Source: Thalassomonas actiniarum
GTDB taxonomy: Bacteria; Pseudomonadota; Gammaproteobacteria; Enterobacterales; Alteromonadaceae
Length of the DNA stretch: 64,000 nucleotides
Assembly: GCF_000948975.2 (NCBI RefSeq)
Contig: NZ_CP059735.1
Location: 930,001 to 994,000, forward strand
Direction of reading: 5' to 3'
Positions 17,466-26,864 of the stretch are shown in pieces (positions within the stretch are counted from its first letter, which is position 1; every line of letters begins with the position of its first letter). A program made the position numbers and the translations under genes. Under the pieces are notes generated by a model. The model was given only the letters and a program-made list of their open reading frames with translations. It was not told where the DNA came from and did no database searches.

Positions 17466-17681
17466 TTAGTACATGCGAACGCGACGTGCGTTCTCACGAG
17501 AAAGCTTTTTAGCAGCGCGCTTAACAGCAGCAGCTTTTTTACGCTTACGTTCCCAAGTCGGCTTTTCATAAGATTCGCGACGACGAACTTCTGAAAGGAT
17601 ACCTGCTTTTTCACATGAGCGCTTGAAACGACGTAATGCAACGTCAAATGGTTCGTTTTCTCTTACTTTAATTACTGGCAT
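17466..17681 (-). CDS. rpsU: 30S ribosomal protein S21
   Basis: A small basic ribosomal protein of 71 residues, the usual length. [20 protein letters not shown] and the Arg/Lys-rich tail ending ARRVRMY are almost invariant in gammaproteobacteria. It is the first gene of the rpsU-yqeY-dnaG-rpoD cluster; its promoter lies in the 203-bp spacer shared with divergent tsaD. Confidence 0.98.
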   Translation of the reverse strand: MPVIKVRENEPFDVALRRFKRSCEKAGILSEVRRRESYEKPTWERKRKKAAAVKRAAKKLSRENARRVRMY

Positions 17682-17884
17682 GTTGCCTATCTACCTTAAA
17701 TGTATCTATATAAATGGGTGAATAAAAAAACCTGACTGGTTGAATTACCACCGCCTCTATTAAAAATGGGTGACATATTCTAATCCCGTGTTTGCCCGAT
17801 GTAAAGTTATAAATCGCCTTAAAGCTGGTTAATTACTTCAAGAGAGAGTAAAATCCCGTCGTTAATTTTTTGGAGTCATAGTCT

Positions 17885-18898
17885 ATGCGAATTTTGGGGA
17901 TAGAAACCTCTTGTGATGAAACCGGCATTGCCATTTATGATGATGAGCAGGGCATTATGGCGCATCGTTTATATAGTCAAATTGCCGTTCATGCCGATTA
18001 CGGCGGAGTAGTCCCCGAGCTGGCATCAAGAGATCATGTGCGTAAAACCATTCCTCTAATTGAGGAAGTCATGGCTGAGGCGAACCTTAAACCAGAAGAT
18101 TTAGACGGTGTTGCCTATACTGCCGGCCCCGGCTTGGTGGGCGCCTTATTGGTGGGCTGCTCTATCGGGCGCAGCCTGGCTTATGGCTGGGACTTGCCCG
18201 CTGTACCTGTACACCATATGGAAGGGCATTTACTGGCGCCTATGCTCGAGGACGATGTTCCGGAATTTCCTTTTGTTGCTTTATTGATCTCCGGCGGCCA
18301 TACCCAGCTGGTCAGGGTGGACGGTATCGGCCATTATGAGTTACTGGGGGAGTCTGTGGATGATGCCGCGGGTGAAGCCTTTGATAAAACGGCTAAGTTA
18401 CTGGGGCTTGATTACCCGGGCGGACCGGTATTGTCAAAAATGGCGGAAGCGGGCACGCCGGGGCGTTTTAAATTTCCGCGTCCTATGACTGACCGGCCGG
18501 GGCTTGATTTTAGCTTTAGCGGTTTAAAAACCTCTGCCGCCAACTGTATTCATAAAGAAGTGATGGATGAGCAAACCAAGGCCGATGTTGCCTGGGCTTT
18601 TCAGGATGCGGTAGTGGCTACCCTGGCGATAAAATGTCGCCGGGCCCTGGAGCAATGTGGCTTAAACCGTTTGGTGGTGGCCGGTGGCGTGAGTGCCAAT
18701 AAAGCGATTCGCGCAAAACTTGAAGAAGTCACCAAGAAACTCGGCGGCGGTGTTTATTACCCCAGACCGGAATTTTGTACCGATAACGGCGCGATGATCG
18801 CTTATGCCGGTATGCAGCGGCTAAAATCCGGGGTATCGGCGGATTTGACCTTTAAGGCAACGCCGCGCTGGCCGCTGGATACCCTGGATCCTATCTAA
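17885..18898 (+). CDS. tsaD: tRNA t6A threonylcarbamoyltransferase subunit TsaD
   Basis: With TsaB and TsaE it transfers the threonylcarbamoyl group to A37 of tRNAs reading ANN codons. It is 337 residues, the normal length. It begins [20 protein letters not shown]; the metal-binding histidines lie in [11 protein letters not shown], and ISGGHTQLV and DFSFSGLKT are also diagnostic. A ribosome binding site (TTGGAG) lies upstream. Divergence from rpsU is common in gammaproteobacteria. Confidence 0.98.
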   Translation: MRILGIETSCDETGIAIYDDEQGIMAHRLYSQIAVHADYGGVVPELASRDHVRKTIPLIEEVMAEANLKPEDLDGVAYTAGPGLVGALLVGCSIGRSLAYGWDLPAVPVHHMEGHLLAPMLEDDVPEFPFVALLISGGHTQLVRVDGIGHYELLGESVDDAAGEAFDKTAKLLGLDYPGGPVLSKMAEAGTPGRFKFPRPMTDRPGLDFSFSGLKTSAANCIHKEVMDEQTKADVAWAFQDAVVATLAIKCRRALEQCGLNRLVVAGGVSANKAIRAKLEEVTKKLGGGVYYPRPEFCTDNGAMIAYAGMQRLKSGVSADLTFKATPRWPLDTLDPI

Positions 18899-18916
18899 GC
18901 TCCAATTTAAGCGAAC

Positions 18917-19498
18917 TTATTTTGGGGGAGATTTGTTGAAGGAGATCTTACTTTCTTCCCCTTTAAGTAAACGGACAATATTGTCTTTATGGCGAAAGAT
19001 GATCAGCAGGGAAAGCATGATCACCGGTGTGACATAAACAGGTTTTAATAACCAGGTATATACCGGCGCCAGCGATACCGTCACGATTGCCGCCAGGCTG
19101 GAATATCGCGTGGTTTTAGCCACCAGCAGCCAGGTTAATATCAGCAAGCCGCCTAAGTCCAGTCCTATCGGCAGCAATACCCCAAAGGCGGTAGCAACCG
19201 CTTTTCCACCCTTAAACTGAAAAAATACCGGGTACATATGCCCTAAACAGGCGGCAACGGCGATCACCCCGAGAAATATCGGGTCGATACCAAGAAAATA
19301 GGCGGCCCAAACAGGAATGGTGCCTTTTAGGATATCAAGCAGTAAAACGGTGGCGGCGGTGAGTTTATTACTGATGCGCAGCACATTGGTGGCACCTGGA
19401 TTATGTGAGCCCTGGGTGCGGGGATCCGGCAAACCCAGTAGTTTGCAGATTAAAATGGCAGAGGAAATCGAACCAATCAAATAGGCAACAACTGTCAT
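18917..19498 (-). CDS. plsY: Acyl-phosphate glycerol-3-phosphate acyltransferase PlsY
   Basis: Inner-membrane enzyme that acylates glycerol 3-phosphate using acyl phosphate, the first step of phospholipid synthesis. Conserved motifs are [19 protein letters not shown] and [10 protein letters not shown] chose ATG 19498 (193 residues, usual family length, MTVVAYLIG). The open frame extends upstream to 19729, but the added 77 residues are basic and unlike the family, so that longer start is unlikely. A TTG near 19513 is also possible. Confidence 0.94.
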   Translation of the reverse strand: MTVVAYLIGSISSAILICKLLGLPDPRTQGSHNPGATNVLRISNKLTAATVLLLDILKGTIPVWAAYFLGIDPIFLGVIAVAACLGHMYPVFFQFKGGKAVATAFGVLLPIGLDLGGLLILTWLLVAKTTRYSSLAAIVTVSLAPVYTWLLKPVYVTPVIMLSLLIIFRHKDNIVRLLKGEESKISFNKSPPK

Positions 19499-19754
19499 AG
19501 CCAAAGTTATCAAAAGAGGAGTGATAAGCCGATGTCCTTTTAAATGCCTAATAATCACACAATTATTAACTGATTTAGCATTGTATCGCTTACTAAGGTA
19601 GTTTTTCCAGACCTGCACAGGTAAACTCGCAAAATAATTTTTTTGCTGCTTTTCCTGGCGCTCTTTTCTGCTTGCTCTCTCAATAAAAGGTGAGCAAAAA
19701 GTCGGCAAAAAAACGGGGCGTTTTTTCACTGATATTTCAACTAGGGAACAATGT

Positions 19755-20111
19755 ATGGATAAGGTATATATAGAAGGCTTAACTATTCAGACCACTATTG
19801 GTTTTTATCAGTGGGAAAAAGAGATCAAGCAGAAGCTGGTCATCGACCTGCAAATGGGTTGGCATACCGCTGCCGCCGCAGAAAATGACGAACTGGCAAA
19901 AACCCTGGATTATGCGCAAATATCCCAGGAGATAGAAACCTTTGCCAATAGCAACCCGGTTGATCTGATTGAAACTTTGGCAGAGCGTATAGCCGAATAT
20001 TTAATGATAAGTCACAGCATTCCCTGGCTGAAGTTAAAAATCGGCAAGCCAGGGGCGGTATTTAATGCCGCGACTGTTGGTGTAGAAATCGAAAGAGGCA
20101 GTCGCAGTTAA
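19755..20111 (+). CDS. folB: Dihydroneopterin aldolase FolB
   Basis: Folate pathway enzyme that cleaves 7,8-dihydroneopterin to 6-hydroxymethyl-dihydropterin and glycolaldehyde. It is 118 residues, as expected. It starts [21 protein letters not shown]; the [12 protein letters not shown] and KIGKPGAV segments are typical. AGGGAAC precedes the start. The stop shares a base with the folK start (TAATG), so the two are translationally coupled and carry out consecutive steps. Confidence 0.96.
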   Translation: MDKVYIEGLTIQTTIGFYQWEKEIKQKLVIDLQMGWHTAAAAENDELAKTLDYAQISQEIETFANSNPVDLIETLAERIAEYLMISHSIPWLKLKIGKPGAVFNAATVGVEIERGSRS

Positions 20112-20596
20112 TGGCACAGGTATATATTTCACTGGGCACCAATGTTGACCGTGAGTTTCATGTTAAACAGGGATTAACGGCGCTGGCCGAGCATTATGGC
20201 CAATTAACCCTGTCGTCGCTGTTTGAAAGCGAGGCGGTTGGTTTTGCCGGCAGCGCTTTTTATAATATGGTGATCGGCCTGCAAACCGATGAAAGTGTTG
20301 AAGCTGTGGCCGCCTGTTTACGGGAAATCGAATATGCCAATGGCCGTACCCCGGATGCCAAGAAATATAGCCCGCGTACCTTAGATTTAGACTTGCTGCT
20401 TTTTGATGACTTGATTCTCGAACAGCCGGCACAAATCCCACGTCATGAAATTTGTCACAATGCTTTTGTATTATGGCCGCTTGCGGAAATTGCCGGAGAC
20501 TTGATCCACCCGGTTGTAAAACGAAGCTACCGGGAGTTATGGCGCGCTTACGATAAATCCAGCCAAAAATTGCAGAAAGTATCGCTTAACTGGTAA
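20111..20596 (+). CDS. folK: 2-amino-4-hydroxy-6-hydroxymethyldihydropteridine pyrophosphokinase FolK
   Basis: Transfers pyrophosphate from ATP to the pterin made by FolB. It is 161 residues. It begins VYISLGTNVDREFHVKQGL, and the signature RTLDLDLLLFDD carries the Mg-binding aspartates, followed by IPRHEICHNAFVLWPLAEI. It overlaps folB by one base. The original amino acids of the pterin pocket look intact. Confidence 0.96.
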   Translation: MAQVYISLGTNVDREFHVKQGLTALAEHYGQLTLSSLFESEAVGFAGSAFYNMVIGLQTDESVEAVAACLREIEYANGRTPDAKKYSPRTLDLDLLLFDDLILEQPAQIPRHEICHNAFVLWPLAEIAGDLIHPVVKRSYRELWRAYDKSSQKLQKVSLNW

Positions 20597-20730
20597 GGCG
20601 CAGGCTGCCTTTATTTGAAAGCGCTGAAGAAAAACGAAGCTGAAGCGAGTGCCATCAGCAAACCTTAAACGACTTTATTGACAATAAAAGCTAATGACCA
20701 TTAGCGATAACAATAGGTATTAACCTGAAT

Positions 20731-21552
20731 ATGAGTACCATAGAAATTTTCATTTTAGCCTTGATCCAGGGATTAACGGAATTCTTACCTATCTCCAGCT
20801 CGGCGCATTTAATTTTACCCTCCCAGCTTTTGGGCTGGGCGGATCAGGGGCTGGCTTATGATGTTGCGGTGCATGTCGGTACCTTATTGGCGGTTATGCT
20901 CTATTTTCGCAAGGAAGTCGGCAGCATGCTGGTTGCCTGGGTAGGGACTTTAGCCAGGGGTAAAGTCACGGTTGACGGCAATGATGGCAATTTTGACGGA
21001 AAACTGGCCTGGTGGATCCTGTTTGCCAGCATTCCTTTGGGCTTGACCGGCTATTTCGGTAAAGATTTTATTGAAGAGTATTCACGTTCGGCCTTAGTGA
21101 TTGCCGCTACCACACTTTTATTCGGTGCCTTGCTTGGTTTTGCCGATATTAAGGCGAAACAAAATGTCAGTTTGGAAAAACTGGGTTTTAAAGGGGCAAT
21201 GCTGATAGGTTTTTCCCAGGCACTGGCCTTGATCCCCGGCACTTCCCGCTCCGGTATTACCATGACCATAGGCTTGATGTTGGGATTAAGCCGCACCAAT
21301 GCCGCGCGTTTTTCTTTTTTATTATCCATTCCCGGGATTGCCATGGCGGGCGGTTATTTAACCATGAAGCTGCTGACGTCAGGTGAAGGGGTAGACTGGC
21401 AGCCGATGATACTTGGCAGTGTGCTCTCGTTTATCAGTGCCTATGCCTGTATCCATTATTTTCTGATCCTGGTGGATAAATTGGGCATGATGCCTTTTGT
21501 TATCTACCGTTTATTACTGGGGGCGGGTTTGTTATGGTTTGTGCTTGCTTAA
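20731..21552 (+). CDS. uppP: Undecaprenyl-diphosphatase UppP (BacA)
   Basis: Integral membrane phosphatase that recycles undecaprenyl diphosphate to the monophosphate carrier for cell-wall synthesis; extra copies confer bacitracin resistance. It is 273 residues with about eight hydrophobic segments. Both family signatures are present: EFLPISSSAHLIL and IPGTSRSGITMTIG. It is followed by a strong terminator. Confidence 0.97.
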   Translation: MSTIEIFILALIQGLTEFLPISSSAHLILPSQLLGWADQGLAYDVAVHVGTLLAVMLYFRKEVGSMLVAWVGTLARGKVTVDGNDGNFDGKLAWWILFASIPLGLTGYFGKDFIEEYSRSALVIAATTLLFGALLGFADIKAKQNVSLEKLGFKGAMLIGFSQALALIPGTSRSGITMTIGLMLGLSRTNAARFSFLLSIPGIAMAGGYLTMKLLTSGEGVDWQPMILGSVLSFISAYACIHYFLILVDKLGMMPFVIYRLLLGAGLLWFVLA

Positions 21553-21630
21553 CTTTTAAAAAATGTAATAGCAGCTGAAAGCATAACATTAATAAATTCT
21601 GCTGCTAGATTAACTCTAAGTTAAATCATT

Positions 21631-21664
21631 AACACAAAACGCGCCCTGGCGCGTTTTGTGTTAT
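21631..21664 (+). terminator. uppP terminator
   Basis: A 15-bp near-perfect palindrome (21631-21645 with 21648-21662), GC-rich at the tip (GCGCC..GGCGC). The base of the stem is A/T rich, so it could work in both directions. Confidence 0.8.
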
Positions 21665-22040
21665 CTGGCTAAAAATTGCTGTTATTTGTTTGAATGTTAT
21701 GGAAAAATGAACAAACTATTAAGCTTTTTATAAGAAATAATGGTTGACGGCTTTGTTAAAGTCGTGTAAATATGAAGATGCTAAATGGACTTTTGTTGAT
21801 CGACGTTAAGGAAAGCTCACTCTTATTTTTGCTTTGGCTTCTACCTTGCTAGAAGGGCAATAAGTAAAATTTATCAGTTGCGGCAAACTTGTCGACTTTT
21901 CTTTATCAAGCTCCTGTGTCGGGGTTCTGCGATATATAAAAATCCTGTATTAATTTAGCGCTAGGTAAATTAGCAAAATGAGTAGAGCTAACAATCTCTG
22001 ACGTTTTAATTTATAAACTGGATATAGAGGGAATTAATCT
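21665..22040 (+). promoter_or_regulatory. Promoter and long leader of the peptide/membrane cassette
   Basis: This gene-free stretch holds a good sigma-70 promoter: TTGACG at 21744-21749, 17-bp spacer, TAAATA at 21767-21772. Transcription would begin near 21780, giving an untranslated leader of about 260 nt before the peptide start at 22041. No known riboswitch is recognised in the leader. The length hints at post-transcriptional control. Confidence 0.55.
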
Positions 22041-22199
22041 ATGAAAAACAATAAAAAATTATTAAATAAAACCGTTGAGTTGTCTTTGTTGAAATTTGTT
22101 TCTGCTGGTACTAGTGGAGGGGTTTATATTCCGCCGAACAAGCGATCTTGTGGGGTAATTACCAGTCATATTACAATAATTATGCCGCCGGGTGAATAA
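22041..22199 (+). CDS. 52-residue peptide with bacteriocin-like leader (putative)
   Basis: The frame begins with ATG after AGAGGGAA (spacing about 7) and ends 5 bp before the next gene. The first 23 residues (ending VELSLLKFVSAG) are Lys- and Leu-rich and resemble the leader of double-glycine-type bacteriocin or RiPP precursors, with the cut expected after SAG. The remainder is Gly/Pro/Ile-rich (GTSGGVYIPPNKRSC, ending MPPGE) with a single Cys. No family is recognised. The GGGTGA near its end is well placed as ribosome binding site for the next gene, so the two are likely coupled. It could be a secreted or modified peptide, or merely a leader peptide. Confidence 0.55.
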   Translation: MKNNKKLLNKTVELSLLKFVSAGTSGGVYIPPNKRSCGVITSHITIIMPPGE

Positions 22200-22204
22200 T
22201 AATT

Positions 22205-22738
22205 ATGTTGTATTCACCTGAGAATGCCTATCTATTAGGAATTTTTGATTTTGTGAAAATTTTCCTGTTTCTTGCGGCATTTTTACTGCTCGCTAAAAAC
22301 TGGCGTGAACAAAAGTCAGTTTTTATTGTTTCCGGTATATTATTGTTAAATATAATCATTACCGCTGAAACCTTTTCAATCTTTATTGATATGGATACCT
22401 ATAGTGGTACTGATTTTTATTTACGTTGGGTCCAATTTGATTCGTTAAGTATTATCGCGATTATTATAATACATTTGCTATTTAGGATTCCGCATAGTCG
22501 GGTGGCATCTGTTGTCATGTACTTATTGATAATAAATGTATTTTTCTTTCTGGCGATGCATATTGATATTATTGAAAGTGGTAACCGAACACATTGGTGG
22601 TTATGGGACTTATATACTCCGACTATTAATATTGTGAGGTTGAGTATCGTTTCTTTGATGATTATTAGTGCCATCATCAATATGAAGAATAAGCAAGCAA
22701 TAGCTAGGCGTTTTGCTGATAGTGCTGTGCTGAAATAA
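22205..22738 (+). CDS. Five-helix membrane protein, unknown
   Basis: A 177-residue hydrophobic protein with about five membrane helices (around residues 10-30, 38-60, 72-95, 102-122, 140-162). It has no recognisable catalytic motif or family. Its start follows the preceding short peptide by 5 bp and a one-helix protein follows 28 bp later, so the three look like an operon. Possible roles are immunity, export help or signalling linked to the peptide; none is shown by sequence. Base composition is lower in GC than its neighbours, which may mark a recent arrival. Confidence 0.75.
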   Translation: MLYSPENAYLLGIFDFVKIFLFLAAFLLLAKNWREQKSVFIVSGILLLNIIITAETFSIFIDMDTYSGTDFYLRWVQFDSLSIIAIIIIHLLFRIPHSRVASVVMYLLIINVFFFLAMHIDIIESGNRTHWWLWDLYTPTINIVRLSIVSLMIISAIINMKNKQAIARRFADSAVLK

Positions 22739-22766
22739 GGCGACTAAATACGAAGGAGAAAGTAAA

Positions 22767-23081
22767 ATGGATTTCATATATTTGTTAATGTTTATCGCCA
22801 TTGCTTTGCTGTTAATGCATCGCAGACTGGAAAACCTGATTTTTAATGCTGGTCCTGTGAGGGATGGCAATAAAAAGTTGACTGAAGCAGAAAAAATAGT
22901 TTTAGCGATAGGTGATAGTTTGAGTAATAGCAATGGTATCGATCAATATCAGCAACTTAAACCACAATTGGAAAAGGCTAAAACTTATTATCAAAAAGTC
23001 CAAAAAGAGTCGATAAGAGAGAGATTTCAATACGGTAAATCTGAACCCTCGGCTGAGTTTAATCCGCGTTCCTTTCGCTAG
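22767..23081 (+). CDS. Small one-helix membrane-anchored protein, unknown
   Basis: 104 residues. The N-terminal hydrophobic helix (about residues 3-18) is followed by a charged helical region (residues 20-104) with LTEAEKIVLAIGDSLSN and a Lys/Gln-rich stretch that could form a coiled coil. A strong ribosome binding site (GAAGGAGA) precedes it. It is the third member of the 22-23 kb cassette. Family not recognised. Confidence 0.75.
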   Translation: MDFIYLLMFIAIALLLMHRRLENLIFNAGPVRDGNKKLTEAEKIVLAIGDSLSNSNGIDQYQQLKPQLEKAKTYYQKVQKESIRERFQYGKSEPSAEFNPRSFR

Positions 23082-23154
23082 AGAAAACCTTGCAAGTTAA
23101 GTTGTTTCAGAGAATAAACGGCGTTAGCTTGCTCTTTTTTGAGTTTAATTATTC

Positions 23155-23643
23155 CTATGATTTATGATTAGGAAGGGAGCAAGTTGTCTCGCTTTCTTTG
23201 ACCTGATAATGTAACTCTACTACCCCTTTTACATCTTTTAACAATAATCGGGCGCAATCGTTAAAATTTGCTGTTTTGGTGTTGGGAGTAAACCAGTCCA
23301 ACTGACAAAACAGTTGCAGTGCTTCTTCAGTGGCCTCAATAAACTGATAATCAAAACTATCCTTATTGTCTTCCTGTTCGGCTAATTTTAACGGTGAAGG
23401 GTCTCCTGGGGCTATCTGCCCGGCTAAGGCATTGGTTTGATCTGTCATTACCCACAGAGTGTAACGTATACAATCCGGGTGAGAGCAAATCGCTTTTAAT
23501 TCCTTGGCGCAAACTTCTCTTTCCCCGGTTTCGTAGGCCAGGTATTGACTAATGGGAATATCGAGTATATCGGCAAAAAATTGCTGATTTTTACCGATCG
23601 CGGTTCTGACCAGCTTGAGTTTATTGGCAAACGAAATAGACAT
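23155..23643 (-). CDS. XRE-like HTH regulator
   Basis: 162 residues. The N-terminal 60 residues (FANKLKLVRTAIGKNQQFFADIL...YLAYETGERE) fit a helix-turn-helix of the XRE/Cro type; the C-terminal part matches no family I recognise and may bind a ligand or partner. It is convergent with the unknown membrane cassette and divergent from the acyl-CoA dehydrogenase gene, either of which could be a target. Confidence 0.72.
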   Translation of the reverse strand: MSISFANKLKLVRTAIGKNQQFFADILDIPISQYLAYETGEREVCAKELKAICSHPDCIRYTLWVMTDQTNALAGQIAPGDPSPLKLAEQEDNKDSFDYQFIEATEEALQLFCQLDWFTPNTKTANFNDCARLLLKDVKGVVELHYQVKESETTCSLPNHKS

Positions 23644-23839
23644 TTTCCTACCCTGGTTATAGTCCTTTGCGTATTTAAGAAATTCGGTATCTGCTAACTT
23701 AAATACCTAGTTTGTCACTTTCTGTGTACAAAGTCATGCCCTAACATTTATTCGATGTTTTCAGGAAGTAGCATAATCAGTGAAAAAGTGTATCTTATGC
23801 GTAATTTAAGAAGATGATAAGAATATACAGGGTTTAATT

Positions 23840-24997
23840 ATGGATCTCTCCCTTAGTGAAGAACAAGTCATGATACAAGATATGGCGCGTAAGTTTGCTG
23901 ACAGCGAACTGGCGCCGGTTGCTGCCGATCTGGATGCAGATAATGACCAGCAGCTTTTTCAGGAAAACTTAGCCAAGTTAGCCGAATTGGGATTTATGGG
24001 ATTAAACATCAGCAGTGAATATGGTGGTGTTGAAGCCGGCAGTGTTGCCTTTAGTTTAGCGATCACCGAACTTGCCCGGGCCTGTGCCTCTACGGCGGTA
24101 ACCACTTCGGTAACCAACATGGTGGCGGAAGTGATCCAGGCGGTAGGCGATAAAGAGCAAAAGCAGAAATATTTGCCAAAAATTTGCTCGGGTGAATACA
24201 AGGCCGGTGGTTTCTGCCTAACGGAAGCGGTTGCCGGATCGGACCCTGCCGGTATGAAAACCACGGCGGTAAAAGACGGTGATGATTATGTGATCAACGG
24301 CAGTAAAATTTTTATCACCAGTGGCACCTTTGCCGGGGTTTTTGTGGTGTGGGCGGTAACCGACCCGGAAGCAGGCAAGGGCAAAGGTATATCCTGCTTT
24401 ATCGTTGAAGCCGGTACCCAAGGTATGGTGATCGGTAAAAGCGAAGACAAAATGGGGCAAAAGGCTTCACCTACCAATGAAGTGTACTTTGAAAATTGCC
24501 GTGTGCCGGCAAGCGCCATGTTAGGGCAAGAAAACAAAGGTTTTGCTATTGCCGTAGGCGAGTTGGCCGGTGGCCGCATCGGTATAGGTTCGTTAGCCTT
24601 GGGTGTCGGCCTGGCAGCGATGGATTATGCCCGTCAGTACATGACCGAGCGCCAGCAATTTGGTCAAGTATTGGCCAACTTCCAGGGGCTGCAATGGAAA
24701 CTGGCGGATCGTTATACCGACCTGGAAGCTGCACGCTTATTGCTGATGCAGGCGGCGTGTAATAAAGAACAGGGGCTGGCATTTTCCCAGGCCGCCTCTA
24801 TGGCCAAGTTATTTGCTTCTGAAAAAGCAAACCTGGCCTGTTATGACGCGCTGCAAATGATGGGGGGGGCCGGTTATATTAAAGAATATCCGCTGGAGCG
24901 TTATGCCCGAGATGTACGTATTACTTCGATATATGAAGGCACCAGTGAAATCCAGAAAGTGATCATTGCCCGTGAATTGTTAAAAGCGGTGCAATAA
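23840..24997 (+). CDS. Acyl-CoA dehydrogenase
   Basis: FAD enzyme that oxidises acyl-CoA to enoyl-CoA in fatty-acid or branched-chain degradation. It is 385 residues, typical of the short/medium-chain group. The FAD-binding pattern includes CLTEAVAGSDPAGMKT, and YEGTSEIQKVIIARELL holds the catalytic-type Glu near the C-terminus. SSEYGGVEAGSVAF is also typical. No electron-transfer partner or beta-oxidation gene is adjacent, so chain-length preference cannot be assigned. Confidence 0.95.
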   Translation: MDLSLSEEQVMIQDMARKFADSELAPVAADLDADNDQQLFQENLAKLAELGFMGLNISSEYGGVEAGSVAFSLAITELARACASTAVTTSVTNMVAEVIQAVGDKEQKQKYLPKICSGEYKAGGFCLTEAVAGSDPAGMKTTAVKDGDDYVINGSKIFITSGTFAGVFVVWAVTDPEAGKGKGISCFIVEAGTQGMVIGKSEDKMGQKASPTNEVYFENCRVPASAMLGQENKGFAIAVGELAGGRIGIGSLALGVGLAAMDYARQYMTERQQFGQVLANFQGLQWKLADRYTDLEAARLLLMQAACNKEQGLAFSQAASMAKLFASEKANLACYDALQMMGGAGYIKEYPLERYARDVRITSIYEGTSEIQKVIIARELLKAVQ

Positions 24998-25012
24998 GTT
25001 ACCTTTTTGATC

Positions 25013-25044
25013 AAGCACAGAAGTTTCAGCTTCTGTGCTGATTT
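25013..25044 (+). terminator. Possible acyl-CoA dehydrogenase terminator
   Basis: AGCACAGAAG and CTTCTGTGCT form a perfect 10-bp stem with the loop TTTCAG, followed by GATTTT. The short T-tract makes it a moderate candidate. Confidence 0.5.
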
Positions 25045-25137
25045 TACCGGCTTTGGGGGATAAGTTGGTGATTGCTCTTGTAAGTAGCGGTTTTGCCCCC
25101 AAATAACAAGTTAAGTTAACCGATATTGGAACCCTCT

Positions 25138-26001
25138 GTGATCTCAAACTCTTTGCCCCAAAATATGGTCGAAATGACCCTGGATAACTTTCAACAAGTC
25201 ATCGTTGAAGAGTCTAAAAATAAATTGATCCTGGTGGCTTTCTGGGCCGAGCAAGTCCCGGAGAGTATCGAACTAAAAGATAAGCTTGCCGCTAAACTGT
25301 CTGCTGCAGGTGAGCATGTGTTATTGGCATCAGTTGATTGCCAGGCGCAGCAGCAGGTGGCGATGCAGTTTGGCATTCAGGGCTTGCCTACGGCTGTACT
25401 GGTTAAAGACGGCCAGCCAATTGATGGCCTGAGCGGTCCGCAAGGCGATGAAGCCATAGATGAGTTTTTAGCGAAACACTTGCCGAAAGAGCAAGACACT
25501 TTACTGGCCCAGGCGCGCCAGGCATTGGCGGATGATAATCCCAGTGAAGCGTTTGCTGCTATTGCCAAAGCACATCAGCTCGATAGCGAAAGGGCGGATA
25601 TCAAACTGACCCTGATTGATGTTTATATTCAAACCGGCAAAACGGCAGAAGCAGAGCAGTTGTTGGCGACCATCAAGATGGTGGATCAGGACAGCTATTA
25701 TCAGTCGTTAAAAGCCAAACTTGAACTGGCGGCACAGGCGGCCAACTCTCCTGAATTACAGGCGCTGGAGCAGGAAGTTACTCAAGACCCCGGCAATGTA
25801 GAGTTACAGCATAAGCTGGCGGCGCAATACAGCCAGGTAAACCGCCATGAAGATGCTTTAGCCTTGTTGTTTTCACTGGCGCAAAAAGATCGCTCGGATG
25901 TTGCCAGCAAAGATTTATTGCTGGATGTGCTTAAGGCATTGCCGGACGGGGATCCTCTGGTGAATACCTATCGCCGTAAGTTATATACCTTAATGTATTA
26001 A
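25138..26001 (+). CDS. cnoX: Co-chaperone/holdase CnoX (YbbN)
   Basis: Thioredoxin-like fold followed by TPR-like repeats; in E. coli CnoX it is a holdase that hands clients to GroEL and protects them from chlorine stress. The N-terminal domain (about residues 10-105) keeps the thioredoxin fold (LILVAFWAEQ...LPTAVLVKDGQP) but has no CXXC, as in the E. coli protein. Residues 115-287 carry the helical repeats (LLAQARQALADDNPSEAF, LQHKLAAQYSQVNRHEDA). Start is uncertain: GTG 25138 follows GGAA; TTG 25126 and ATG 25165 are alternatives. Confidence 0.9.
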   Translation: MISNSLPQNMVEMTLDNFQQVIVEESKNKLILVAFWAEQVPESIELKDKLAAKLSAAGEHVLLASVDCQAQQQVAMQFGIQGLPTAVLVKDGQPIDGLSGPQGDEAIDEFLAKHLPKEQDTLLAQARQALADDNPSEAFAAIAKAHQLDSERADIKLTLIDVYIQTGKTAEAEQLLATIKMVDQDSYYQSLKAKLELAAQAANSPELQALEQEVTQDPGNVELQHKLAAQYSQVNRHEDALALLFSLAQKDRSDVASKDLLLDVLKALPDGDPLVNTYRRKLYTLMY

Positions 26002-26027
26002 CCTGAACGTATTTGCTTTGGGTAAAG

Positions 26028-26057
26028 AAAAAGCCGGTATATTATTACCGGCTTTTT
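26028..26057. terminator. Bidirectional terminator between cnoX and msrA
   Basis: A 12-bp perfect stem: AAAAAGCCGGTA (26028-26039) with TACCGGCTTTTT (26046-26057) across a 6-base loop. The A and T flanks let it serve both convergent genes. Confidence 0.88.
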
Positions 26058-26146
26058 GCCTTCTAAAGGAAGGGACTAATGTTAGATGCCCTGGATATAG
26101 GCGGATCATCGGCTACTGTGAGGAAGTGTCCGTCTTATAACTCAAG

Positions 26147-26686
26147 TTACTTTAACTTCGCAGCAAAGGTCTGCTTAAACTTGGCCAGCTTCGGAGAAAC
26201 CACCGCCTGGCAATACTGGTTTTCAGGGTTGTTGCGAAAATAATCCTGGTGATATGCTTCGCCGCTGTAAAAGGTGTTTAACGGCTCCAACTGGGTGACT
26301 ACCGGGTCCGGCCAAACTTCGTCCCGGGTGATTTCCTTGATGATATCGGCGGCAAGTTGCTTTTGTTTTTCGTCGTGGAAAAAGATCGCCGAGCGGTACT
26401 GGCTGCCGACATCATTACCCTGGCGGTTGAGCTGAGTGGGATTGTGCAGGGCAAAGAAGATCTCCAAAATTTCCCGGTAGCTGATCAGGGTTGGATCAAA
26501 GCTCAGCTGCACCACCTCGGCATGGCCGGTGTTGCCCTTACATACTTTTTCATAGGTGGGATCCTGAGTCTCACCTCCCATATAGCCGGAAACGGCACTT
26601 TTTATACCGACAAGGCTGTTATAAGCGGCTTCGATACACCAGAAACAGCCACCGGCTAATGTTGCTTGCTGTAATGCTTTAGTCAA
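26147..26686 (-). CDS. msrA: Peptide methionine-S-sulfoxide reductase MsrA
   Basis: Reduces methionine-S-sulfoxide in oxidised proteins. The catalytic motif GGCFWC holds the active cysteine (near residue 14); GYMGGETQDPTYEKVCKGNTGH and EVVQLSFDP are family-typical. It is 179 residues. It belongs with the window's other oxidant-defence genes (katG, oxyR, cnoX). Confidence 0.96.
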   Translation of the reverse strand: MTKALQQATLAGGCFWCIEAAYNSLVGIKSAVSGYMGGETQDPTYEKVCKGNTGHAEVVQLSFDPTLISYREILEIFFALHNPTQLNRQGNDVGSQYRSAIFFHDEKQKQLAADIIKEITRDEVWPDPVVTQLEPLNTFYSGEAYHQDYFRNNPENQYCQAVVSPKLAKFKQTFAAKLK

Positions 26687-26864
26687 AATAATTCCCTTGT
26701 TAATAAATTCTCTTGGGCTAACTGACCGGTTTTCGTATCAGTTTATTGCGCTAGTCTATGTTTATGGTGATTAATATAGTAAATGGACGTTTAGATGTCT
26801 ATTTGTTTTTGGCTTTGAGGTAAAAAAGCGTAAAATAGGGCAAGTTTATTTCAGCGGTGATGAT

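Noticed and set aside
18917-19729. Long plsY start adding about 77 residues
   Set aside because: The extension is basic and unlike the family, while ATG 19498 gives the normal length.
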